DNA of 22,101 nt from Lichtheimia corymbifera B2541 (GCA_000697475.1 JNEU01000911.1:1-22101); one strand, 5' to 3'. Shown: positions 1 to 8,025, counted from the stretch's first letter. Made by a program: numbers and translations. Notes: generated by a model not told the origin, from the sequence alone.

Positions 1-150
1 GCATGATGCTATATGATAAGTGGCGTTTATTCAATGTCAAGTAGCTTGACCATAATAGAGCGGAATGTGCGCAGGGGCGTAATTGTGTCACACAGCGCAT
101 TTGCATAATACTTAACAATGAGCAACACCACTTGTCATATAGTATCACGC
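1..150. repeat. Palindromic unit U1
   Basis: First of five ~150-bp units. Its ends are imperfect inverted repeats of about 40 bp: it opens with gcatgatgctatatgataag, and the reverse complement of its far end opens with gcgtgatactatatgacaag. The interior includes gcgcaggggcgtaattgtg. It is possibly truncated by the window edge. It is the exact reverse complement of U3. Confidence 0.85.
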
Positions 151-327
151 TTTCAGCGTATGAAAAAATGTAAGTGCGCATGGATATAGGTTTGACAAGC
201 TTGATGGTGAAACGTGATTGAGAAGGTGCGCTCGCCCAGGACGACCAATATTGCTTTATGAAAGAGCCTATGTTTCATTGTAAAGTTTTCAGATAAATAC
301 ACTTACTTGTTTTGCATATGATGAAAA

Positions 328-477
328 GCATGATGCTATATGACAAGTGATGTTTGTTCGTTGTGACGTACCATGCAAATGAGCTGTGGTAGACATGCAG
401 GCCCTGCGCATCTTCCCCTCCGTAAGGGTCTACCTACGTCACAACGAACAAACATCACTTGTCATATAGCATCATGC
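328..477. repeat. Palindromic unit U2 (centre of the perfect inverted repeat)
   Basis: Same terminal motif as U1 (gcatgatgctatatgacaag) on both sides, but the outer 43 bp are perfectly paired and the 64-bp middle differs from the other units. It is the symmetry centre of the 1-804 inverted repeat. Confidence 0.85.
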
Positions 478-654
478 TTTTCATCATATGCAAAACAAGT
501 AAGTGTATTTATCTGAAAACTTTACAATGAAACATAGGCTCTTTCATAAAGCAATATTGGTCGTCCTGGGCGAGCGCACCTTCTCAATCACGTTTCACCA
601 TCAAGCTTGTCAAACCTATATCCATGCGCACTTACATTTTTTCATACGCTGAAA

Positions 655-804
655 GCGTGATACTATATGACAAGTGGTGTTGCTCATTGTTAAGTATTAT
701 GCAAATGCGCTGTGTGACACAATTACGCCCCTGCGCACATTCCGCTCTATTATGGTCAAGCTACTTGACATTGAATAAACGCCACTTATCATATAGCATC
801 ATGC
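655..804. repeat. Palindromic unit U3
   Basis: Exact reverse complement of U1. Its right end (agcatcatgc) is followed by the ~370-bp spacer S2, which the LINE later split. Confidence 0.85.
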
Positions 805-944
805 TTATAGCATATGTAAAAACATAAGGGTGCCTGTATCTCTAAACTTTACAATAAAATGTGAGGTCATCAATCGACCAAAGTTGCTTGTTGGGGCGAA
901 GCGCACCTTGTGTAGAAGTTTCATGATCGTCGTGGCCAATCTCA

Positions 945-959
945 AAATCGGCCTATGTC
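945..959. repeat. Target-site duplication, left copy (3' side of the LINE)
   Basis: Reads aaatcggcctatgtc. It matches 6409-6423 (aaattggcctatgtc) at 14 of 15 positions, and the last 10 bases are identical. It marks the 3' junction of the minus-strand LINE. Confidence 0.8.
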
Positions 960-967
960 GTTATATG

Positions 968-984
968 GAGGCTTGCTTTGCCTC
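968..984 (-). promoter_or_regulatory. 3'-terminal stem-loop of the LINE RNA
   Basis: In the RNA sense this reads gaggc, loop aaagcaa, gcctc: a perfect 5-bp stem with a 7-nt loop, 8 nt from the inferred 3' terminus. In LINEs of the UnaL2/ZfL2 type a 3' stem-loop is bound by the reverse transcriptase; the same role here is inferred from position and shape. Confidence 0.55.
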
Positions 985-988
985 GGTT

Positions 989-994
989 TTTATT
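989..994 (-). terminator. Poly(A) signal AATAAA in the LINE 3' UTR
   Basis: An AATAAA hexamer lies on the minus strand in the 128-bp 3' UTR, about 95 nt after the ORF2 stop and just upstream of the terminal hairpin. Confidence 0.5.
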
Positions 995-1087
995 TGGGAG
1001 TATGTCCAAGAGTGATACCCCAAGGAAGAAACAAAAAGGAACAGAGATAAAAATGATACAATGATAAATATACTATGTAAGTGCGAA

Positions 1088-4000
1088 TTATGTAGAGAAA
1101 GCGAATCTTGCCAATAAACGATGGGCGTTCATAATGGCATGTGAATAATGGAATGGTTGGTTTTGCATGATGTGTAACCAGTAGAGTTGCCACAGTGACA
1201 GAAGATAACATGAAGTAATGATGAGAACCTTTCGAGAGGACATGGTGGTAGGAGGACATTTGAGATGCTTGATCAAATTGCGGAGTGATGGTATGTCAAG
1301 GGATGAGTTGAAATAGTTTTCGCCCATATCATTCCACACCAAACGACGACGAGGACAGTCAAGAAGAAAATGATCCAATGTGTCTTCTGCCATGTTGCAA
1401 AGTCTACAGAGGATCGTATCACCATGGTGGATGCCAAATTTGGCTAAGCGTGAAAGTGTTGGAATCATATTATGAATAACTCGAAACCAAACATTACGCG
1501 CCGTGTGTTCCATGTGGGTCGACCAAAAACGCTTCCATTTCTTGCGACTAATTGTTGAGATGAGCTGTCGAGGTGGTAGACAAATAGCGCGATATTGTCT
1601 TGTTGTCCATGGCTTGAGATTAAATTGAGCATCCATCAGAGATGTGAGAGGTGCGGAATCCATCCGTGTTTCTGCAAGTTCAACAACAGAGTCAGGAAGA
1701 GTTGGAGAAAATCGACTTGAGAAGAATGGATGGAACTGAATGTGATGTTGGTTAAGAGCTTGGAAGAGAGCTTTAGCAAGATGTTTGTGATGAGTGTGTA
1801 ACTGGGTGCGTGTCCAAGGGCGCCAATGTATGGAACCAGTGGTGGGATTCAAATAGAACACGTCGTTAACATAAAGCTTCTTGAATCGAGATTGACGAAG
1901 ATTGTGACCTGGAATGGCATGCCAGATACAATTAAGTGGTAGTTGCAAGATGACGGATGCATCCATAGAAAGAGAGCTGATGTCAATTGACATTTGATCC
2001 ATGGCCTTGAATAGCAAAGATGAAACGCTGTTACATTCATTCCTTGGAATTTTGCGACATGAAGAGAAGAGCAAAGGAAAACGATGATCGATCATTGAAG
2101 GATGGGCATGGCGCAGGTGATGAGCCATAGCAAGTGTGATGAAGTTCCAATCTGAAGATGGGTGAAAAAGAGGATCCAGCCAACGAAGTTGGAGCGCTCC
2201 TTGTTGTTTTTCAGGATCCAAAATACCCAAACCGCCATGATCAAGACGTTGACAAAGTTTCTCAAAGCTGATTCGAGGAAACATGTTGGTCATCAGGAAC
2301 TTAGTGATACAACTACGAAGTGGCCGAAAGAAAGAGCTGATAGGAGCACCAACGAGTCGAAGAGTATGCCATGTTGTCGAGAGGATCAGAGTATTGACAA
2401 TGGTAGCTCTACCACGAATAGAAAGTTGCCTTTGAGAGAAATGATGACATAAAGATTTCACAGAAGAGAGCAACTTATTCATAAATCCATCCAACTGAGG
2501 TTTTGATGAGGCTAAAGGATAACCTAAATATTCCACTGCTGCCGCACAAGAGCGATCATGACAAGGGGGAAATCCAGCTTGAGCTAGTTGTTGATTCCAG
2601 TCTGGTTGAGGACGTCCACTCAGAGAGATGGCTTGAGACTTGTGAGCATTCAATTTGGCATTCGATGATTGTTGATAACGGTTGAGATGAAGCTGAAGAC
2701 GATTGAGATCCAATGGGGAAGAAAGGAAAACCATGATATCATCGGCATAAGCTTGACATTTCAAATTTGGCAATGGAGGCAAAGGAGATGAACTTGGTGG
2801 AGCTGTGTTTAACGCAACTCCTTGCAAAGAAGCATCATCCAATATGGCACGGAGGAGAGGTTCAATGGCGAGATTGAAGAGAACAGGAGAAATCGGGTCA
2901 CCCTGCCGTAATCCCCGTAATTGGGTGAAAGCTGGTGAAAGATGACCATTGATGTTGATGCGGATGCGTGTGGAGAAGAACAAATTGGTGATAGCAACGA
3001 TAAAAGAATCAGGAATGCCAAATGTTGAAAGTACTCGACGAAGATATGAAGGATGAATTCGATCATAAGCTTTCTCTTGATCCAATAGTAGTGCTATAGA
3101 AGAAGATGACTCGTGACCATATGCCTGATCCATAGCTAATTTGGCCAACATACCATTGTCGGCTATGAAGCGGTCTGGCAAAAATCCGGTTTGAAACGGA
3201 TTAATGAGTGAATCAGCAGCTTGAACCAGACGCGCATTCAGTAGCCGAGTGAAAACCTTTGCATCTGTGTTGATAAGAGATATTGGACGCCAATTGCGCA
3301 ATGATTGTAGGTCTCCTTTCTTTGGCAAAAGCGTAACGCAGGTATCTTGCCAGGAAGATGGATAAATGCCCTGTTGAAGAGCCATGTTGTATACTGAGCA
3401 GGCAAGAGTGTGATAACGAGGGTGCTTGAACACCAGAAACCAAGTAGAGTAAGGTAGGCCATCAGGCCCAGGGCTACTCTGCTTAGGTGCTCTTTTGGCG
3501 CCAGATTGTAAGTCGTCAATGGTAAAGTTCGTCACCAGATCATTCTGCCACGAGGATGATAAACATGGAAGAGAACTGGAGACAAGTAAATCATCCAAAG
3601 CATGGTCATCAATTGGTGTGGGTGTATATAGGTCTTGATAAAATGTTGTAGCAGCATCATGAAGATCATTGACTTCTGAACAAGTATTGCCTGAAGATGG
3701 ATGCACCAGGGAAGTGATCATGCGAGTGGTCTGTGCGTGATTTGCAGTCTTTTTCAGATATCCAGCAGAAATCTCACCTTTCTCACGCCAACGTTGACGG
3801 GATTTCAAGGCTTGAATGTCCACTGTTTCCTGTTGAAGGATGCTGATTTGTTTCTCAACTCGAGGAAGAAATTGAGCGAGAATGTTGGGTGGTGGTTTGG
3901 AGCGAAGAAGGCGATTGCGTTTGGACATGAGAGCTTTTAGTTGTTGTTGACGCCATTGAGTACGTCGACGACCAAATTGTTGAGTGAAACGACGCAATGA

Positions 4001-4906
4001 TGATTTCAAACATTCCCAGCGTTGTTGAGGAGAGTCAATCTTATCAAGAGTGGTCCACAAGTTGGTAAGCATCTCAGCGAGTTCTTGCCGGAATTCCGGT
4101 AGGTATGAAAAATTGGGGTTGCCACGCCAATATCCCTTGCCAGTATTAGGTGATCCAAGTTGAATCCGTGCCGAAATAAGAGCATGATCAGTCCATGTTC
4201 TTGAAACAAATTCAACATCCCCTTTGTGGATAAAGCTATGAAAAGATCGTGAGGCAAAGATAAAATCCAATGTAGAATGATATGACACACCAGTACGATA
4301 TGTTGGTAAAGGCAAGGATGAAGAGGTATCAGTAATGCAATCGACAAAGTTGAGTTGTAATTGTGAAACCCATCGATGAGAGATGTGGTCACGTGTTGAT
4401 TGGTGTTGATGAACATTGAAGTTGAAATCCCCAGTGATGATGAGGCGGTCAGTGTAGTGAGGATCAATCGAAGTGAATATAGCTGAGTCTAAAAGTGCTG
4501 TATAGAAAGATCGACGTTGTGATGGTGTGGCTGCTGGAGCATATATGTTGAGAAGATAAAATGGGGTGAATAGCTGATTGAGTGATGATACCCGGGCGAA
4601 AATAAATCGTGTGTTGTATTCGTTGTTGTGTAAGTCGATTGGAATGTGTTGTATTGACAGGTCGGAATCCATGGCAACGATGCCACAGCGAGATGTCCAG
4701 AGAGTTTGTTGTGAGCAAAAGAGCAAGTTGAAGGTCGTTATTGTCGTTTCGTCAATGGCGTTTGTTTCTTGAAGAGTAATGATGTGTGGTTGTGAATGAT
4801 GTTGCCGGAGATATCTTATGAGAGAATCCCTGGCTGAAGTATTGTGTGATTTGCGAAGGCTGTTACAGTTGAGAGAGGAGATATTCAGTATGTTGTCTTT
4901 TATCAT
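1088..4906 (-). CDS. LINE ORF2: endonuclease-reverse transcriptase
   Basis: ORF2 nicks the target DNA and reverse-transcribes the element RNA onto it. The open frame begins at 4975 (1295 codons), but the ATG at 4906 (residue 24 of that frame) is preferred because it lies 7 nt after the ORF1 stop and just before the endonuclease domain; that gives 1272 residues. In open-frame numbering, the EEP/AP-endonuclease domain spans about 29-270 with QE(70), GDFN(182-185) and TDH(262-264). The reverse transcriptase spans about 545-760 with NWRPISL(561-567), DQEKAYD(632-638), GLRQGDPISP(688-697) and the catalytic YADD(743-746). A zf-RVT-like region at 1147-1214 has C1190, C1193, H1202 and C1207. I see no RNase H domain. 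All key catalytic residues are present and no frame is broken, so the element may be recently active. Confidence 0.95.
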   Translation of the reverse strand: MIKDNILNISSLNCNSLRKSHNTSARDSLIRYLRQHHSQPHIITLQETNAIDETTITTFNLLFCSQQTLWTSRCGIVAMDSDLSIQHIPIDLHNNEYNTRFIFARVSSLNQLFTPFYLLNIYAPAATPSQRRSFYTALLDSAIFTSIDPHYTDRLIITGDFNFNVHQHQSTRDHISHRWVSQLQLNFVDCITDTSSSLPLPTYRTGVSYHSTLDFIFASRSFHSFIHKGDVEFVSRTWTDHALISARIQLGSPNTGKGYWRGNPNFSYLPEFRQELAEMLTNLWTTLDKIDSPQQRWECLKSSLRRFTQQFGRRRTQWRQQQLKALMSKRNRLLRSKPPPNILAQFLPRVEKQISILQQETVDIQALKSRQRWREKGEISAGYLKKTANHAQTTRMITSLVHPSSGNTCSEVNDLHDAATTFYQDLYTPTPIDDHALDDLLVSSSLPCLSSSWQNDLVTNFTIDDLQSGAKRAPKQSSPGPDGLPYSTWFLVFKHPRYHTLACSVYNMALQQGIYPSSWQDTCVTLLPKKGDLQSLRNWRPISLINTDAKVFTRLLNARLVQAADSLINPFQTGFLPDRFIADNGMLAKLAMDQAYGHESSSSIALLLDQEKAYDRIHPSYLRRVLSTFGIPDSFIVAITNLFFSTRIRININGHLSPAFTQLRGLRQGDPISPVLFNLAIEPLLRAILDDASLQGVALNTAPPSSSPLPPLPNLKCQAYADDIMVFLSSPLDLNRLQLHLNRYQQSSNAKLNAHKSQAISLSGRPQPDWNQQLAQAGFPPCHDRSCAAAVEYLGYPLASSKPQLDGFMNKLLSSVKSLCHHFSQRQLSIRGRATIVNTLILSTTWHTLRLVGAPISSFFRPLRSCITKFLMTNMFPRISFEKLCQRLDHGGLGILDPEKQQGALQLRWLDPLFHPSSDWNFITLAMAHHLRHAHPSMIDHRFPLLFSSCRKIPRNECNSVSSLLFKAMDQMSIDISSLSMDASVILQLPLNCIWHAIPGHNLRQSRFKKLYVNDVFYLNPTTGSIHWRPWTRTQLHTHHKHLAKALFQALNQHHIQFHPFFSSRFSPTLPDSVVELAETRMDSAPLTSLMDAQFNLKPWTTRQYRAICLPPRQLISTISRKKWKRFWSTHMEHTARNVWFRVIHNMIPTLSRLAKFGIHHGDTILCRLCNMAEDTLDHFLLDCPRRRLVWNDMGENYFNSSLDIPSLRNLIKHLKCPPTTMSSRKVLIITSCYLLSLWQLYWLHIMQNQPFHYSHAIMNAHRLLARFAFST

Positions 4907-4913
4907 GATAAAA

Positions 4914-6407
4914 TTATTGATACGTAGGATTGGGGCCCTGATACTGCTCAGGACCCAAAGCGTTACCGTGTGCATTGTTCATGATTTGTGATGTGACTTG
5001 ACTAGATGTCCATTGACCTTGGATGTGTTGAAGAAGATGTGGTGCTTTTTCTTGCGTGTAGATGATGAAAGCTCGTTGTTTATCAATAGGGAAGCTTGAT
5101 ATCCTGTCTTTGGCAGAATCTGAGGCATGTAAATGTTGGTACCAGCGACGGGGTACTCTGAAAGATGACTCAATCTCAAATGCCTCTGGATGTCTATCAA
5201 AGAACTCCTCAAAGGACCACAAATAGGTGTCGGTTTCTTCTTCTAGCGATTGATCAGGTTCATCCCCGTGAAGAGATCCATCCGTATCCATGCCGTCGGA
5301 ATCCATGAGGTCTTCACCTTCATCATGAGGTGCAATTGTTTCAGGAAGATCATCCCTATCCACAGATTCAGTGGGGAGATCCTTAGCTTGTTGAGATGCT
5401 GTAATGGGTGTGGGAGAAACTGGTGGTGTACGTGTAACGTCCTTTTCGGGTGTCACAGATGTTGGTTCTTGTGACACAGGGTTGGTGACAGGTGGTTGAG
5501 AGCGTGTTTTTCTTTTCTTCTTTGTTGTAGCACCACGAACAGAATTGGATCGTGTTGGACATTCAGCAGCAATATGTCCATTCAAACCACAAGCATAACA
5601 TGGACGATGTTTCTGTGGATTATCAGGACAAAGGCGTACATGGTGTCCTGGTTGGTGACATCTGGCACAGTGTAACTCCATTTCCTTCCAAGTAGCGTAG
5701 AAGAAATCATTGGTGTGACACCAGGAAATAGTGTGTGAGAGAGGAGACCACGAGGTTGAGTTATCCGCTGTTGGTGTCCGATCCAATACAGCGAAACCTT
5801 CACCCATAAACATTTGTGAATGGGTTTCACGATAAATGCCACAATCGAGGACTCTTCCAAATGACTGAAGACTAGTTTTAAGGCCATTCAAAAGATCTGG
5901 GATAGGCATTCGGGGAAGAGATGTAAGTCGAATACGTGCAATATCCACATCAGAGCTCATCGCACGACAAGGGATGATACGCATACCATCCTCAAAAATA
6001 ACGCCTTGTTGAAGTGCAGTTTCAATCTCGGGTGCTGTAGCAAGATACAACTCAACAAGAACCCTTGGGCCTGTTTTGTGAGTATCGCCACCACAGTTGT
6101 TTGGATACGCTTTACTGATCAATGCTAAAACCTCGGGCAATCTTTCGCCACGGCTGCTAACGTCAAAGAAAATGCTTGATACCGAAGCTGGAGAGCCGCC
6201 ACCTCGAAAAACATTGGTATGAACAATGCGTTCAGCCTTGGTAGTGTTGGAATTGGATATCACTTCCTTGGTAGTCACCTCATGGTGCATAAGCGATTCG
6301 CGATTACGACTTGCAACTTTTGCATAAGTCATTCGCAATGGCAGGGTTGCAGGAGTATTGGGGCCTGTTTCCTTTTCAGGCAAATTGGTGGAATTCGCGG
6401 AAGACAT
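4914..6407 (-). CDS. LINE ORF1: nucleic-acid-binding (Gag-like) protein
   Basis: This 497-residue protein presumably coats the element RNA and helps bring it to the target. An MTYAKVAS stretch at 26-33 resembles the start of many LINE ORF1 proteins, and about 110-215 may be an RRM-like fold. Two CX2CX4HX4C zinc knuckles follow: C247/C250/H255/C260 and C270/C273/H278/C283. A basic, possibly nuclear-localising KKKRKTR lies at 296-302. After that come a Pro/Thr-rich linker, an acidic segment (about 350-395) and a folded-looking C-terminus (395-460). The ATG at 6407 is the first in the frame: four codons upstream, already in flanking DNA, there is a TAG. It ends TAA at 4916-4914, immediately before the likely ORF2 start. 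The start lies at the element's very edge, so either the 5' UTR is naturally tiny or the copy lost it. Confidence 0.93.
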   Translation of the reverse strand: MSSANSTNLPEKETGPNTPATLPLRMTYAKVASRNRESLMHHEVTTKEVISNSNTTKAERIVHTNVFRGGGSPASVSSIFFDVSSRGERLPEVLALISKAYPNNCGGDTHKTGPRVLVELYLATAPEIETALQQGVIFEDGMRIIPCRAMSSDVDIARIRLTSLPRMPIPDLLNGLKTSLQSFGRVLDCGIYRETHSQMFMGEGFAVLDRTPTADNSTSWSPLSHTISWCHTNDFFYATWKEMELHCARCHQPGHHVRLCPDNPQKHRPCYACGLNGHIAAECPTRSNSVRGATTKKKRKTRSQPPVTNPVSQEPTSVTPEKDVTRTPPVSPTPITASQQAKDLPTESVDRDDLPETIAPHDEGEDLMDSDGMDTDGSLHGDEPDQSLEEETDTYLWSFEEFFDRHPEAFEIESSFRVPRRWYQHLHASDSAKDRISSFPIDKQRAFIIYTQEKAPHLLQHIQGQWTSSQVTSQIMNNAHGNALGPEQYQGPNPTYQ

Positions 6408-6408
6408 G

Positions 6409-6423
6409 AAATTGGCCTATGTC
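6409..6423. repeat. Target-site duplication, right copy (5' side of the LINE)
   Basis: Reads aaattggcctatgtc and pairs with 945-959 with one mismatch. The ORF1 ATG begins 2 nt to its left on the plus coordinate axis. Confidence 0.8.
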
Positions 6424-6636
6424 ACCACCAGCCTCATCGAAAAAAATTCGAGAGGTCGACCAGATTTACTTTGGCTGGATGTGACATTGGGTGAAACTGA
6501 GATTGGCCACAACGACCATGAAACTTCTACACAAGGTGCGCTTGACCCCAACAAGCAACTTTGGTCGATTGTAGACCCCACGCTTCATTGTAGAATTTTT
6601 AGATATGGGCATCTTTGTGTTTTACATATGCTGTGA

Positions 6637-6787
6637 CCATGGTGCTATATGGAGAGTAGTGTTTGTTCGTTATGAAGTATCCTACAAATGAGCTATGTGA
6701 CACAATTACGCCCCTGCGCACCTTCCGCCCTATTATGGTCAAGGTACTTGACAATGAACAAACACCACTTATCATACAGCATCATGC
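6637..6787. repeat. Palindromic unit U4
   Basis: Same ~150-bp family as U1/U3: gtgctatatgg at the left end, catacagcatcatgc at the right, with the shared interior gtgacacaattacgcccctg. It is the symmetry centre between spacers S2 and S2'. Confidence 0.8.
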
Positions 6788-7002
6788 TTATAATATATGT
6801 AAAAACATAAGGGTGCCTGTATCTCTAGATTTTACAATGAAACGTCGGGTCTCCAATCGAATAAAGTTGCTTGTTGGGGCGAAGCGCACCTTATGTAGAA
6901 GTTTCATGATCGTCGTGGCCAATCTCAGTTTCACCCAATGTCACATCCAGCCAAAGTAAATCTGGTCGACCTCTCGAATTTTTTTTCGATGAGGCTGGTG
7001 GT

Positions 7003-7012
7003 GACATAGGCC
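7003..7012. other. Paralogous empty site of the LINE insertion
   Basis: The 10-bp target core, here in reverse orientation (gacataggcc), is uninterrupted. It is flanked by the same sequences that flank the two ends of the LINE: ggctggtggt on one side and gattttgagattggccac on the other. This shows what the occupied site looked like before insertion. Confidence 0.85.
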
Positions 7013-7157
7013 GATTTTGAGATTGGCCACGACCATCGTGAAACTTCTACACAAGGTGCGCTTCGCCCCAACAAGCAACTTTGGTCGATTGATGACCTCA
7101 CATTTTATTGTAAAGTTTAGAGATACAGGCACCCTTATGTTTTTACATATGCTATAA

Positions 7158-7307
7158 GCATGATGCTATATGATAAGTGGTGTTTATTCATTGTCAAGTA
7201 CCTTGTCCCTAATAGAGTGGAAGATGCGCATCGGCATGATTGCGTCTCACAGCTGATTTGCATAATCCTTAGCAATGAGCAACACCACTTGTCATATAGT
7301 ATCTCGC
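7158..7307. repeat. Palindromic unit U5
   Basis: Starts gcatgatgctatatgataag and ends gtcatatagtatctcgc. It is closest to U1 in interior order, with moderate divergence (for example gatgcgcatcggcatgattg replacing the U1 interior). Confidence 0.8.
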
Positions 7308-7412
7308 TTTCAGTATATATGTAAAAGGTAAGTGTGCGTCCATCTTAAAGCTTTACAATGAAACGTGGGGTTTACAATTGAGGAAAGTTGCTTGTTGGGG
7401 CCAAGCGCACCC
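7308..7412. repeat. Right terminal arm of the palindromic array
   Basis: A diverged copy of the spacer arm, including tttacaatgaaacgtggggt and ttgcttgttggggc, ending at gcgcacc. It is the reverse counterpart of the segment beginning ggtgcgcttcgcccc at 7055. Sequence beyond 7412 no longer resembles the array, so this is its probable right edge. The flanks on either side (acacaag and ccgcaag) match at only 5 of 7 positions, too weak to call a target-site duplication. Confidence 0.6.
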
Positions 7413-7418
7413 GCAAGG

Positions 7419-7987
7419 ATGGTCAGAATATACAGTCAACATCTGGAAAACCAATCACCACCCAACTCGGTATACCTTGAAAAATCAATTGCTTCGTCGA
7501 AACTGCCAGGGTCGATCGATGCCGTTTCATTTACAGAGGCAACACTAGAACTGATTTCATTGCTCAACGTTGATTTTCATGTTCCTCCTGAGCTTTTGTA
7601 TGCGGCAGCTATGTTACATTCTGAATGCATTATTGTTGACGACTATCATCGTGTTTCACATTGACCGCCAAAGCGTATGGCCTGGCTAAATCATTGCATG
7701 CGTACGGTGAAAGAAATCTGAAATCTATTCCTGTACCTGGTGTTTATGTATATGAAAATCTCATCATTGGAGTACACGAAGAATCAGATGGTGGCTCAGC
7801 AAAGATGAAATTGAAGATTCTCTTAAAGATTAAGAATGTTCTTAACACCATGTCAGCTGACGTTTCTAAGAATGAAGTCGTAATTGGCCCAGATAGTCAT
7901 CTCAATTTGAACAGCACAAAAACACGCATATTCTATGATGAAGCAAAGATGAAGGAGTTCATTCGCTTATCAAAGGATCAAGAATAG
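7419..7987 (+). pseudogene. Unidentified protein-coding relic split over two frames
   Basis: Frame one (ATG 7419 to TGA 7664) encodes 81 residues including ELISLLNVDFHVPPELLYAA. A second frame is open from 7640 to the TAG at 7985-7987 and encodes a lysine-rich, protein-like tail including IPVPGVYVYENLIIGVHEE. The frames overlap at 7640-7664, so a single frameshift there would join them into about 190 residues; no clear GT-AG intron bridges them. I do not recognise the family. It begins just after the right edge of the palindromic array, so its original 5' end may have been lost. It could also be two unrelated short ORFs, though composition in both looks coding. Confidence 0.4.
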
Positions 7988-8000
7988 TATTCACCAAACT

Positions 8001-8025
8001 ACGGAACGGATCGGAACGGATCGGT
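8001..8025. repeat. Short 10-bp direct repeat
   Basis: The unit ggaacggatc occurs twice in direct succession followed by a partial third copy. Related gatcggat motifs are scattered to about 8100. No function is evident. Confidence 0.6.

Larger units (their letters stand above)
1..804. repeat. Perfect 370-bp inverted repeat with 64-bp spacer
   Basis: Bases 1-370 are the exact reverse complement of 435-804 (paired positions sum to 805); I compared the arms line by line and found no mismatch. The unpaired centre is 371-434. Each arm contains a full ~150-bp unit (1-150 or 655-804), a 177-bp spacer and half of a central unit (328-477). The left arm begins at the window edge, so the repeat may extend further left. 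I see no transposase-like ORF; ORFs crossing the arms are short. Complete identity over 370 bp suggests recent formation, ongoing gene conversion, or an assembly artefact. A transcript across it could fold into a long perfect double-stranded RNA, which is inference only. Confidence 0.95.
960..6408 (-). mobile_element. Nearly complete LINE (non-LTR retrotransposon), L1-like, with two intact ORFs
   Basis: An element of about 5.45 kb on the minus strand has ORF1 (CCHC zinc knuckles), ORF2 (AP-type endonuclease, reverse transcriptase, C-terminal zinc finger) and a 128-bp 3' UTR with an AATAAA signal and a terminal hairpin. The boundaries come from a target-site duplication (945-959 and 6409-6423) and from an unsplit paralog of the same site at 7003-7012. 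There is no poly(A) tail; the RNA-sense 3' end reads about ccatataac. The 5' end is only 1-6 nt upstream of the ORF1 ATG, so no 5' UTR is visible. It inserts by target-primed reverse transcription if it behaves like its family. The lack of RNase H and the zf-RVT-like C-terminus suggest an L1-like clade rather than Tad, but the clade is inferred. Confidence 0.92.
805..7157. repeat. Second, diverged inverted repeat S2-U4-S2' (S2 split by the LINE)
   Basis: Spacer S2 is 805-959 plus 6424-6636 (368 bp once the LINE and one target-site copy are removed). It is the approximate reverse complement of S2' at 6788-7157 (370 bp). Shared landmarks are a block around ttggtcgattg, aagcaacttt, the motif gaaacttctacacaaggtgc, and a core of about 100 bp containing cgagaggtcgaccagattta. 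The core differs by little more than one base in an A-run, while the outer parts carry scattered substitutions. Together with unit U4 this forms a second large palindrome centred near 6712. No complete transposase is visible; short ORFs crossing it have no recognisable domain. Confidence 0.8.

Noticed and set aside
624..1015. Two small plus-strand ORFs in the palindromic array
   Set aside because: They lie inside inverted-repeat arms and spacers with no domain or start context, so they are chance ORFs in repeats.
6219..6959. Plus-strand ORFs across the LINE 5' junction and spacer
   Set aside because: They mix LINE antisense sequence with spacer DNA; the frames are explained by insertion, not by a gene.
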